64,000 bases of DNA from Candidatus Krumholzibacteriota bacterium (lineage in GTDB: Bacteria > Krumholzibacteriota > Krumholzibacteriia > JAJRXK01). A model generated the notes under the pieces. It saw only the letters and a list, made by a program, of their open reading frames with translations. It ran no database searches and had not been told where the DNA came from. Below, piece by piece: positions 9,654-17,724 of this stretch; within the stretch, counting starts at the first letter, position 1; each line of letters opens with the position of its first letter. The DNA is taken from contig JAJDAC010000033.1 of NCBI GenBank assembly GCA_029262065.1, positions 1 through 64,000 on the forward strand, given 5' to 3'. The translations under genes were made by a program, and so were the position numbers.

Positions 9654-9672
9654 CTGACCGGCATCCGGTCAG
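9654..9672 (+). promoter_or_regulatory. Perfect hairpin in the leader of the TorF-like porin gene
   Basis: CTGACCGG (9654-9661), loop CAT, then CCGGTCAG (9665-9672) form a perfect 8-bp stem, which ends eight bases before the GGAGG ribosome binding site (9681-9685) of the gene at 9692. As RNA it could affect translation or stability; as DNA it could be an operator. I did not recognise a known riboswitch in the rest of the 238-base divergent gap, which is otherwise featureless. Confidence 0.4.
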
Positions 9673-9691
9673 GTTTCCCTGGAGGATCCCC

Positions 9692-10426
9692 ATGAACAAT
9701 GCAGTGACCCGTTGCTTGGGCACCGCTTTCGTCGTCGCCCTGTGCGTCGCCACCGCGATTCCCGCAACGGCCCAGATCCCCGCCAGCATCGGCGTGGACG
9801 TGACCTCGAAGTATGTCTACCGCGGCTTTGCCATGGTCGACGAAATCACCGTACAGCCCAACGCGCAGATCGACCTGGGGGCCACTGGCCTCAGCCTCGA
9901 ACTGTGGGGCTCGTTTGCTTCGACCGAACGCACCGCGTTCGAGCAGAACGACGAGTTCGACGCGACCGTCCGATTCGACAAGTCGTTGGGCCAGATCTGG
10001 GAACCCTTGAAGTTTGCCGCGGGTTTCACCGCGCACACGTTTCCCAGCCGCGACCAGGTGGCCACCCACACCGAGGAATTCTTCCTAGGCGCGAGCGCCA
10101 GCCTGCCGCTGATCGACGGCGGACTCACCGTCTATCATGATGTGAACGTAATCAAGGGCACCTATGTGCAGGCGTACATCTCACCGCCGGCCGCCCTGCT
10201 GCAGGGACTGGCGGTGCCGGGTCTGGACGTGAAGTTCTCGGCGGCCATGAGCGACTACGTCGATTCGTTTGGTTTCCACGACTTCCGGGCCGAGCTGGCG
10301 TACGGCATTCCGCTCCTGGGAATCCTGGAGGCGGGACCCATGGCCGGATTCAGCTACGCAGCCGACGCCATCGATCCCGACAACACGAACTTCTGGGGTG
10401 GCATCCACCTGAAGCTCAAGCGCTAG
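9692..10426 (+). CDS. TorF-family putative porin
   Basis: This 244-residue outer-membrane protein has a signal peptide ending about residue 28 (ATAIPATAQ). The first mature segment, GVDVTSKYVYRGFAM, is the hallmark of the TorF/TIGR02001 family. Alternating beta-strands follow throughout, and the chain ends in a strand with basic residues (GGIHLKLKR). The family's transport substrate is not settled. Members often sit near nitrogen-regulation or transport genes, but here the neighbours are unrelated. GGAGG lies 7 bases before the ATG. A perfect hairpin precedes it and a strong terminator follows, so it is probably a single-gene transcript. Confidence 0.8.
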   Translation: MNNAVTRCLGTAFVVALCVATAIPATAQIPASIGVDVTSKYVYRGFAMVDEITVQPNAQIDLGATGLSLELWGSFASTERTAFEQNDEFDATVRFDKSLGQIWEPLKFAAGFTAHTFPSRDQVATHTEEFFLGASASLPLIDGGLTVYHDVNVIKGTYVQAYISPPAALLQGLAVPGLDVKFSAAMSDYVDSFGFHDFRAELAYGIPLLGILEAGPMAGFSYAADAIDPDNTNFWGGIHLKLKR

Positions 10427-10450
10427 CCAAGCCGATTCGGCCGCAATTGA

Positions 10451-10487
10451 AACAGGTCCCGAACAAGATTCGGGGCCTGTTTTTTTG
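10451..10487 (+). terminator. Rho-independent terminator of the TorF-like gene
   Basis: AACAGGTCCCGAA (10451-10463) pairs with TTCGGGGCCTGTT (from 10469) and runs into seven or more T residues. It begins 25 bases after the porin stop codon. Confidence 0.9.
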
Positions 10488-10606
10488 TGCTCGGGCGCAA
10501 AGGATTGAGCCCAGAGTGGACAATGGAATACGATGGGTTCATCCCCTCCGCGGCGATCTCCGACGCCATACCATTGATGCACTGATTGTTCGAAAGGTCA
10601 CAGACC

Positions 10607-11065
10607 ATGGCTCAACCCATTCCCAAGGGGCTTCACACCCTGACGCCCCACCTGAACGTGCAGAACGGCCAGGAAGCCATCGAGTTCTACGGCAAGGCGT
10701 TCGGCGCCGAACTGAAGCACAAGATGGACGGACCCGGTGGCATGCTCATGCACGCCGAGATCATGATCGGCGACTCGCACCTGTTTCTGGCGCAGGCCAA
10801 CCCCGAATGGGGCAACAAGTCGCCCCAGGACCTCGGCGGTACGCCGGTCATTCTGAGTCTGTACGTGGAAGACGCCGACGCGGCCGCCAAGCGCGCCATC
10901 GACGCTGGCTGCACCGAGATCATGCCCGTGGCCGATCAGTTCTGGGGCGATCGTTACGGACAGGTGCAGGACCCGTACGGACACGTATGGGCCGTGTGCA
11001 CCCACGTCGAGGATGTATCGGATGAAGAGATCCAGAAACGCGCCACGAAAGCGTTCGGCGACTGA
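10607..11065 (+). CDS. VOC-superfamily (glyoxalase/PhnB-like) protein
   Basis: This 152-residue cytoplasmic protein is of the PhnB-like vicinal-oxygen-chelate type. It begins with a strand and TPHLNVQNGQEAIEFYGKAFGAE, carries ILSLYVEDADAAAKRAIDAG in the second half, and ends with the DRYGQVQDPYGHVWAV motif typical of this subfamily. Such proteins are often annotated as glyoxalase or bleomycin resistance protein, but their reactions are mostly unproven. I chose the ATG at 10607 because AAGG lies nine bases upstream; a TTG at 10586 would add seven residues. Terminators lie before and after, so it is monocistronic. Confidence 0.88.
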   Translation: MAQPIPKGLHTLTPHLNVQNGQEAIEFYGKAFGAELKHKMDGPGGMLMHAEIMIGDSHLFLAQANPEWGNKSPQDLGGTPVILSLYVEDADAAAKRAIDAGCTEIMPVADQFWGDRYGQVQDPYGHVWAVCTHVEDVSDEEIQKRATKAFGD

Positions 11066-11082
11066 GTCCCCGGCAAACGACG

Positions 11083-11110
11083 AAGGGGAGCCCTCTGGGC
11101 TCCCCTTTTT
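11083..11110. terminator. Bidirectional terminator between convergent genes
   Basis: GGGGAGCCC (11085-11093) and GGGCTCCCC (11097-11105) form a perfect 9-bp stem with a 3-base loop followed by TTTTT. It lies between the VOC-protein stop and the end of the convergent DUF937 gene. Confidence 0.9.
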
Positions 11111-11129
11111 CGCTTAGGTCGATGGATTC

Positions 11130-11729
11130 CTAGCGCGAGCCGAAGAGCTTCCCGAGCAGTCCACCGCCACCTTTGACGATGTCGCTCAGGTCGACATCTC
11201 CGTCGCCATCGCTGTCGAGCAGGCTTTCGACCAGGCCCATGCCCTTGCCGCCGACCTGCTTCTCGACATTGCTTCGCTCCTGGCCCAGAAGTCCGGCCAG
11301 GCCATTGGCATCCAAGCCCGTCTGACGCTTCTGCTTGCCCAACTGAGCCATGACGAGCGGCGCCAGCATCGCCAGCAACTTGCCCGACGACTGTTTGTCC
11401 ATGCCCGACGCACGGCTGAGGCTTTGCTCGGCCGCGCCGCGCCGCTGACCCAGCAGGTGTCCGAGGATGCCGTCACCGGGGCCCTTGTCGGCCTGTCCCA
11501 GGAAGGAACCAACGTCGTCCAGAACACTTCCATCGTGATCTTCGAGAGCGCGATTCAGGTCTTCGGCACCATTGCCACGCGAGCTGTTCTTGGCCAGCGC
11601 GCCCATGAGCAGAGGCAAGGCCGCCGAGACCGCGGCACCTGTCTTCTTCTCGTCGGAACCGAGCAGCTGACTCATCTGCGCAAGGTTTCCACCGGAGAGC
11701 TGCTTGGTAAGGTCGTTCAACAGTGACAT
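11130..11729 (-). CDS. DUF937 (YidB-like) domain protein
   Basis: This 199-residue protein has no signal peptide or membrane helix. It matches the DUF937/YidB pattern: an N-terminal LLNDLTKQLSG followed by glycine-spaced helices such as SAALPLLMGALAKN and LLAMLAPLVMAQLGKQ, ending in a glycine-rich tail (GGGGLLGKLFGSR). A DSDGDGDVDLSDI segment near residue 175 looks like a dockerin- or EF-hand-type calcium loop. The biochemical role of the family is unknown. AAAGG precedes the ATG at 11729 by about nine bases. Confidence 0.85.
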   Translation of the reverse strand: MSLLNDLTKQLSGGNLAQMSQLLGSDEKKTGAAVSAALPLLMGALAKNSSRGNGAEDLNRALEDHDGSVLDDVGSFLGQADKGPGDGILGHLLGQRRGAAEQSLSRASGMDKQSSGKLLAMLAPLVMAQLGKQKRQTGLDANGLAGLLGQERSNVEKQVGGKGMGLVESLLDSDGDGDVDLSDIVKGGGGLLGKLFGSR

Positions 11730-11839
11730 CGCAGATGCCTTTCGTATGGCGGGGTAATCGACTCGCGGGCGCTATTGTACTGCAACGACGCAGCGAAGTC
11801 CGGGCGTTCAACAGTCAGGACCCGCCGGAGCAGGAGAAG

Positions 11840-13126
11840 TCACGGGTAGCGGAAACTCTCCATGCCGACATCGGCCGGTATGGGACGCTCGGGACCCGGA
11901 GTCGGAGGTTTGCCCACGGAATCGATGTAGCCGTCACAGTTGTCGTCGAGCCCGTTGGGAGGATCGTCGGAGCCGGGATTGATGGCGCTGGCCGGCACCA
12001 TGCAGATGGGCGAGGCCACGTTGGAAAGCTCGGGCACGCTGCCGTTCCACAACAAACGCGTGAAGGCAATCTCGAAATCATCCACGTACGGAAACAGCGT
12101 CGCGGTCCCGTTGGACAGATCCAGGATCTCGTTGGCGAAGTCCTGGTTGACCGACCCCTGAACCGTGAAGGCACCAAACGGATCGGTACCCGTTGCGTAC
12201 TTCAGGCCCGTATTGGCCGTGAAGAACAGATAGTACAAGCCGTTGTAAAGCGTCACCGTCGGCGACTCGGCTACCAACCCCTCGGTTCCCGGTACCGGAT
12301 CCAGAAGCGTCCAGTTGCGGCCATTGCCCGAGGTGGCCCGGGCGATCACACCCTGCCCATCGGTAAGGCGCGTGGTGAGAAACATGATCCAGGCGCCGTT
12401 GTACTCCATGACGAAAGGGTCACGACAATCGCCGGTGTACGGATCGCCAGAATCCCATGAGGTCCACGGCGCGTCGCAATCCAGGACACAGCCGCGACCG
12501 GTCACACCGTCGCAATAGAGATTCACATCGGACCAGGCCGAGAGATCCCACGAGCGGGTCAAACCGATGCGTTGGCGGTTGAACGCCCGATCGTCGGTGT
12601 AGGTAACACCGGTGTAGTACATGTAGAAACGACCGTTGGAACGACGCACCAGGTGCGGCGCCCACACGTTGCGGTCGTTGAAGTCGCCCGCGACGCCAAG
12701 CGGCGTCATGTTGGGCAGCGTTTCCCAGGTCACGTAGTCGGTCGTGCGAACGTGACCGAAATCGGTCTCGTTGTCGTCGAATCCCCACGGCCCGAAACCG
12801 CGGATGTGGAACATGTGCGTGTACCCGTTGTACTCGGCCACCGTGAAGTCCTTTGCGTTGGCGCCGTCAACCGGCTTGTACCGCAAAGGCGTTTGCTCGG
12901 AACAGTTGGGCGCGTTGGTCGCCCAGGTGAAACCGTCATCCAGGCAGTCGTCGGGGGTGGTAAAACCATCGCCGTCCACGTCGGCCATCAACAGGTGTTC
13001 GTCTGGTCCGAACAGCGATCGTGATTTCGACCTGGTTTTGTCGTCGGTCAGGCAACCGGCGAAGACCAACAGGACCGCCGCGGCGCACGCCGGCAAATGC
13101 AGAGAATTCACGCGAGGTTTGGCCAT
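11840..13126 (-). CDS. GH43-like five-bladed propeller lipoprotein
   Basis: The 428-residue protein starts at an internal ATG that gives a clean lipoprotein signal, with the lipidated cysteine at C25 (LLVFAGC). The mature part opens with a DVDGDGFTTPDDC metal-binding-type loop and ends with GLDDNCDGYID, so MopE-like calcium or copper loops flank the core. The core has repeats such as VWAPHLVRRSNGRFYMYYTG, DPFVMEYNGAWIMFLTTR and ESPTVTLYNGLYYLFFTA, the pattern of GH43/GH32-type five-bladed propellers acting on polysaccharide. I could not assign all three catalytic acids. A longer frame reaches 13267 but would bury the signal peptide. No good ribosome binding site is visible. The gene is divergent from the beta-helix protein. 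Confidence 0.7.
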   Translation of the reverse strand: MAKPRVNSLHLPACAAAVLLVFAGCLTDDKTRSKSRSLFGPDEHLLMADVDGDGFTTPDDCLDDGFTWATNAPNCSEQTPLRYKPVDGANAKDFTVAEYNGYTHMFHIRGFGPWGFDDNETDFGHVRTTDYVTWETLPNMTPLGVAGDFNDRNVWAPHLVRRSNGRFYMYYTGVTYTDDRAFNRQRIGLTRSWDLSAWSDVNLYCDGVTGRGCVLDCDAPWTSWDSGDPYTGDCRDPFVMEYNGAWIMFLTTRLTDGQGVIARATSGNGRNWTLLDPVPGTEGLVAESPTVTLYNGLYYLFFTANTGLKYATGTDPFGAFTVQGSVNQDFANEILDLSNGTATLFPYVDDFEIAFTRLLWNGSVPELSNVASPICMVPASAINPGSDDPPNGLDDNCDGYIDSVGKPPTPGPERPIPADVGMESFRYP

Positions 13127-13307
13127 TGGGTGCTTAGCTGAGGAGGTGTCGTGCCGGACCAAGCGACCCGTCTGGAAACCAGTTCTGGGGGCGCGAGCGA
13201 GACAGTGAGTATAGCAGAAGCGGCCGACCGTGCTAACATGCCCACGTAGCGCTCGCAGATATGCCATCCATTTGTCGCCCGACGGAGCCCTTCATGGAGG
13301 AAATGGG

Positions 13308-15302
13308 GTGAACAGAGCGCGAATCTGGTCGTCCTTCGGTCTGTCCCTGGCCATCGTCGGGACCGTTTGGTCCCCCGTACGGGCGGGCCCGCGCGTGCCC
13401 ACGATCCTCCGCGTCGTCCAGGGTGCCCAGGATGGCGACGGATCCAGCTGGGCCACCCCCCTTGGCAACCTACATGAAGCGATAGCCGCAACCGCCAGCC
13501 TTGAAGGGCCCGTGCAACTCTGGATAGCCCAAGGCACCTACGCTCCCGGAGGCGCCGGCGGCTCGGCCCTGGCCCTGGGGGGTAACCTGCAGATGCTCGG
13601 CGGCTTCGTCGGCAGCGAAAGCACCGCCGGTGAACGAAGTGACGATCCCGACCTTACCGTCATCACCGCCGACCGCGAGGGGAACGACGACGGCTCCTCG
13701 GGCGCCCGCCTCGACAATCTGTCCGGCGTACTGACGGCCGCCCATCCCGACGGGCCCATCCTCATCGACACCATCACCGTGACCGGTGCCACCGGCGGCA
13801 GCGCGTTCACCGCGACCAACGCCGTGGTCGAGTTGCGCAACTGCCAGTTCATCGACAACCATGGCGGCAGCGCCGTTGGCATCAGCGGCTTTGGACAGCT
13901 CACCGTTACCGACGGTTTCTTTCTGAACAACCAAGCTCCCCAGGGTGCGGCGGTAGCCGGGCAGGAGACGGCGGGCCAACTGAGACTATCGACGTTTGAC
14001 TGTTCTTTCATTGGCAACGAATCGGCCGGCGGAGAAGGCGGCGCGCTGTGGTTCGAGGGCACGGACCTCCGTATGGAACGCTGTAGTTTCCAGGACAACA
14101 CGGCGCAGTTTGGCGGTGCCGTACACGCGCGAGACACGCCAACGGTTCGGATCATTGACTGTGAGTTCAGGAGCAACGTCGCTCGTGAATCCGCGGGCGC
14201 GGTGTGGTTGGAGCAATCCGTGGCGGGTGGCCTGGCTCCTGTCGAAATCACGCGCTGCGGGTTCTGGAACAATCAGGCCCAATCGGGTACGGGCGCCGCG
14301 TTGAAGTCCACGCAGTGGAACACATATATTGAACGCTGTGAGTTCCTGGGCAATCGTGCATTCGGTCGCCACCCCATCAACGGCGCCTGGGTGGGCGAAG
14401 CCACCCTCCACCTCGATGGCGCCAGTGGCCATCGCGTGACCGACTCCCTGTTTACGCGCAACTTCGCCGCCGGCGTGCCCGGACTTCTCATGGAGGATGG
14501 CCAGGCCACCGTGTTGCAGTGCACCTTCGCCAACAACCACGCCGCCTATGTGAGTGTGGTGGGTGGCGGCGCGGTGGCTCGTGATTCGACCATCCGCGTG
14601 TGGAATTCCATTTTCTGGGGTAACCGATTCGGCGTGGGCAACGACGACTCGCAACCGGGTCAGGGCGGTGAGTTGGCCCAGTTGATCGTCGACGACGCCA
14701 TCCTCGATCTGCAGGACTCCATCGTGGAAGGCTTGACCGGATTCCTGGGCGGCAACGGCAACCTGGGTCTCGACCCCCGGTTCGTCGATGCAACCAGCGA
14801 CAACTACCAGCTCCAACCAAACTCGCCCGCGGTCGACGCAGCCCGTAACGACCGATTGCTTCCCAATCAGTTCCTGGACCTGGGGGGCAATCCGCGGGTT
14901 CGCGACGGCAACGGAGATGAAGAGGCCACCGTGGACATGGGAGCATTCGAACTCCAACTCAATTCCACTCCCATCAGCGATCCGCCCATTGAACCGCCCG
15001 CGCCTTCGCCGACGCCGGGATTGAGCCTACGGGCACCCTATCCCAACCCATCCAACGGTATTGTTTTCATGGAATTCCAGCTGCCTTCGCAGACTGAGGT
15101 CGAGGTCATGATCTTCGACCTCCGGGGGCGCCGCGTGAAGACGCTGCACGCGGGATCCAGTCCAGCCGGAAGCGGCCGACTGGAATGGAACGGAGCCGAC
15201 GAGTCTGGCCACCCAGTAGCCGCCGCGCCGTATCTGGTGCGCATGACCACCACCAACCCTCACCGCATCGCGTGGCGACGTATCGTGCGCACGCACCCGT
15301 AG
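13308..15302 (+). CDS. Secreted right-handed beta-helix protein with FlgD-type C-terminal domain
   Basis: The 664-residue protein has a signal peptide (about 1-28) followed by the start of a pectate-lyase-like solenoid: VVQGAQDGDGSSWATPLGNLHEAI matches the opening of many choice-of-anchor beta-helix proteins. Repeated rungs of the type C-x-F-x-x-N-x-A and SxFxxNxA run from about residue 160 to 440. The C-terminal 85 residues form a FlgD-type domain (YPNPSNG, FDLRGRRVKTL, LEWNGADESGHPVA). This copy is atypical: SGVY is replaced by AAPYLV, and it ends in HP. Role is probably adhesion or polysaccharide binding at the cell surface. The GTG start at 13308 has GGAGG seven bases upstream. Confidence 0.82.
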   Translation: MNRARIWSSFGLSLAIVGTVWSPVRAGPRVPTILRVVQGAQDGDGSSWATPLGNLHEAIAATASLEGPVQLWIAQGTYAPGGAGGSALALGGNLQMLGGFVGSESTAGERSDDPDLTVITADREGNDDGSSGARLDNLSGVLTAAHPDGPILIDTITVTGATGGSAFTATNAVVELRNCQFIDNHGGSAVGISGFGQLTVTDGFFLNNQAPQGAAVAGQETAGQLRLSTFDCSFIGNESAGGEGGALWFEGTDLRMERCSFQDNTAQFGGAVHARDTPTVRIIDCEFRSNVARESAGAVWLEQSVAGGLAPVEITRCGFWNNQAQSGTGAALKSTQWNTYIERCEFLGNRAFGRHPINGAWVGEATLHLDGASGHRVTDSLFTRNFAAGVPGLLMEDGQATVLQCTFANNHAAYVSVVGGGAVARDSTIRVWNSIFWGNRFGVGNDDSQPGQGGELAQLIVDDAILDLQDSIVEGLTGFLGGNGNLGLDPRFVDATSDNYQLQPNSPAVDAARNDRLLPNQFLDLGGNPRVRDGNGDEEATVDMGAFELQLNSTPISDPPIEPPAPSPTPGLSLRAPYPNPSNGIVFMEFQLPSQTEVEVMIFDLRGRRVKTLHAGSSPAGSGRLEWNGADESGHPVAAAPYLVRMTTTNPHRIAWRRIVRTHP

Positions 15303-15315
15303 ACAGGAGATTCCT

Positions 15316-15813
15316 TTGTCCGAAGAACCACAAGGCCAACTGCTGGTCGATTGGAGCGCCGCCCTCTGGGCCGGACTCCTGGCCAGCGCGGCTTTCTATT
15401 TGCTGAACATCACGTGGGTGGCCACCGCCACCGTAGGTAGCAGCTGGAGCGTGGTCCGCATGTTCGGCTCCATCGCCCTGGGCCAGGGTGTCCTGGCTCC
15501 CCCCGCTACTTCCCACGCCGCGGCGCTTGCCGTGGGCCTGGTTTGCAACGCGGCTATCTCCGTGGGGTTCACCATGCTGGTCGCACTGGTCCTGCACCGG
15601 TGGGGGATCTTCGTGGGACTCATCGGCGGCGCGGTGTTCGGTGCGGTACTGTATGGACTCAATGTCTTTGGGCTCACGAAATTCTGGCCCTGGCTGTTCG
15701 CTTTGCACGGTCCGGCCTTCTTCGTAAGTCATTTGATTTTCGGGGCGATCGCCGGATTCCTTTACGAGGTGTTTGAAGTGGAGGAATACGAGATGCAGGA
15801 GGCGCGCGCATGA
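15316..15813 (+). CDS. Hypothetical four-helix membrane protein
   Basis: This 165-residue protein shows about four hydrophobic helices: the segments starting WAGLLASAAFYLLNI, AAALAVGLVCNAAISVGF, GIFVGLIGGAVFGAVLYG and FVSHLIFGAIAGFLYEVF. A short acidic tail follows (EVEEYEMQEARA). I do not recognise a family. It starts at a TTG (15316) with AGGAG about eight bases upstream, 13 bases after the beta-helix gene, and its last four bases overlap the ATG of the M48 protease gene. The overlap suggests co-translation with that protease. Confidence 0.75.
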   Translation: MSEEPQGQLLVDWSAALWAGLLASAAFYLLNITWVATATVGSSWSVVRMFGSIALGQGVLAPPATSHAAALAVGLVCNAAISVGFTMLVALVLHRWGIFVGLIGGAVFGAVLYGLNVFGLTKFWPWLFALHGPAFFVSHLIFGAIAGFLYEVFEVEEYEMQEARA

Positions 15814-16649
15814 GGTTCGGACGCCGACCCGTCTACGGCCGGCCCCGCGCGCGACGCGGCGGCGGCCTGCGACTCATCATTGCCCTGGTGCTGGCTGGCT
15901 TCTCGCTGATCTCGTACTTCGGTTCGCGCGAGCTGAATCCAGTCACCGGAGAACAGCAATACCTCAGCCTGACCGCGCGACAGGAGATCGCGCTGGGGCT
16001 CCAGGCCGCCCCGTCGATGATTGATCAGCACGGCGGCCTGCACCCTGACGCACGCAGTCAGGCCCTGGTGGACCAGGTTGGCCAGAAGCTTGTAGACAGC
16101 AGCGCCGCGAGAGATACGGGCTGGCAGTTCGACTTCCACCTTCTGGCCGATCCCAACACCGTTAATGCTTTCGCCCTACCGGGCGGCCAATGCTTCATCA
16201 CGCAGGCGCTGTTCAGCCAGCTTGAAACGGTGGGTCAACTGGCCGGTGTACTGGGGCACGAAATCGGTCACGTGGTGGCACGCCACGGCGCCCAACGCAT
16301 GGCCAAGAACAAGCTCACGCAGGGACTCACGGGCGCGGTGGCCGTGGCCTCCGAGAGCGCAAGCCAGGCCCAGATTGCGGTAATGGTCGCCAACATGGTG
16401 AACATGAAATACGGCCGGGAAGACGAACTGGAGTCGGATCAGCTGGGCGTGCGGTTCATGAGCAAGGCCGGCTACGATCCGCGATCGATGGTGGGCGTCA
16501 TGGAGATCCTGAAGGCGGCGGCCGGCGGCGGAAGCCGCCAGCCCGAATTCTTCAGCACGCATCCCGACCCCGACAACCGTATGGATCGTATTCGCGACGC
16601 CATCGCGGAGCAGTTTCCGTCGGGGGTACCGGACGGACTCGAGCCGTAG
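15810..16649 (+). CDS. M48-family membrane-anchored metalloprotease
   Basis: The 279-residue protein has one N-terminal helix (about 21-40) and an M48 catalytic domain. Zinc ligands are in HEIGH (H150, H154; catalytic E151) with the third ligand probably E206 in the E-x-x-x-D pattern (ELESD). Family landmarks FALPGGQCFITQALF and FFSTHPDPDNRMDRI are present. Members such as LoiP and BepA degrade or quality-control outer-membrane proteins in the periplasm. The basic N-terminus and helix suggest anchoring with the catalytic domain outside the cytoplasm. It overlaps the preceding membrane-protein gene by four bases, so the two may act together. Confidence 0.88.
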   Translation: MRFGRRPVYGRPRARRGGGLRLIIALVLAGFSLISYFGSRELNPVTGEQQYLSLTARQEIALGLQAAPSMIDQHGGLHPDARSQALVDQVGQKLVDSSAARDTGWQFDFHLLADPNTVNAFALPGGQCFITQALFSQLETVGQLAGVLGHEIGHVVARHGAQRMAKNKLTQGLTGAVAVASESASQAQIAVMVANMVNMKYGREDELESDQLGVRFMSKAGYDPRSMVGVMEILKAAAGGGSRQPEFFSTHPDPDNRMDRIRDAIAEQFPSGVPDGLEP

Positions 16650-16685
16650 GCCGGAGTCCGTCCCGGTAGCGGGATGCTCGAGGTT

Positions 16686-17600
16686 CTAGAACCGGGCCTT
16701 CAGCGTACCGAAGCTCTCGGCGGTCGTGGACACGGGGTTGTTGTTGAGAGACGCATCGGCCGCGAAGGACCTGAGCTGTTCGGGCGTGCAGGTGGGGCAA
16801 TCGTGCGACACGATTTCGGTCAGTTCAGCCGCGGCGACCGGCCCCAGGTCGGGTACGAAGGCGACCCATCCGGATATCTCGCCGACGCCGGTACCAATGA
16901 GGTTGCCGTCCTCATCACCGAACGTGATCTCACCCAGTTCGATCAGATAGTCGACAACGACCGCGCCGTTGAAGGTGCCCACTTGCGTGTTCACGGATTC
17001 GTCGATCCCCCGAATCTCTCCATTCAGGAACACATCGTCAGCCAGGTCGGGTACCAGCTGCAGGCGAAAGGTCGAGCCCGTCGCAACGGGCCCGCTGACC
17101 ATCCACCACGACCAATCGGCAAGTGGAGCGCGCCAGCCCCCGATGACGTCGGCCGTCTCGCGGTATCCCACCTCCGACGTCGACCCTTCCATTGGCGTCA
17201 GCAGGACCATGGGCCAATACGGCAAGCCGTTCTTGCGAGCGCGCTCGGTGAATTGGGGTCGGAGCTGCGGCCGAAACCGCCACAGGTGACGCTCCAGAGC
17301 CGAGAGACCGTGCGGAGCGTCCGACTTGGTCGGCGATACCGAGGCCTGGCCCAACAGGTTCTGTACCTCGACGCCAGGTGGAAAGATCTCGGAACCGGTG
17401 AAGAACAAGGAGCCGGTGCCGGACACAGGTCCGTCGAGCCCCTCCCAGGTCATGTCGTACGACCAGGAGTTGCCGGTACTGTTGGGCCAGAGCGAGTCAA
17501 GCGTGGGTTGGGCCACGGCGACGTTGGATCCGGTCAAAAACAAGGCAAGGAAACCAAGACCCAGGAGCGAGCCCGATCGAGGACGATAGCGAGCGATCAT
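16686..17600 (-). CDS. Hypothetical secreted protein
   Basis: The 304-residue protein has a clear signal peptide (LLGLGFLALFLTGSNVAVAQ). It begins the mature part with LDSLWPNSTGNSWSYDMTWEG, a motif seen near the N-terminus of various secreted beta-rich proteins of this type of genome. The rest alternates short strands with Trp and aromatic residues. Two cysteines in HDCPTCTPEQL near residue 265 could form a disulfide or bind metal. It lacks the FlgD-type C-terminal domain. It converges with the M48 gene 36 bases away. I do not recognise a function. Confidence 0.7.
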   Translation of the reverse strand: MIARYRPRSGSLLGLGFLALFLTGSNVAVAQPTLDSLWPNSTGNSWSYDMTWEGLDGPVSGTGSLFFTGSEIFPPGVEVQNLLGQASVSPTKSDAPHGLSALERHLWRFRPQLRPQFTERARKNGLPYWPMVLLTPMEGSTSEVGYRETADVIGGWRAPLADWSWWMVSGPVATGSTFRLQLVPDLADDVFLNGEIRGIDESVNTQVGTFNGAVVVDYLIELGEITFGDEDGNLIGTGVGEISGWVAFVPDLGPVAAAELTEIVSHDCPTCTPEQLRSFAADASLNNNPVSTTAESFGTLKARF

Positions 17601-17724
17601 TGAAGAGACCTCGGATGCAAGAGAATAGGAGAACCCGGTTCCGCGCGCGGCGGAGCGGACCGTGCTGAAGAAAGGTGCTCCAAGTATAGATTTCCGTGCA
17701 GGTCCGCGGGCCGGTTTTTTGTGA

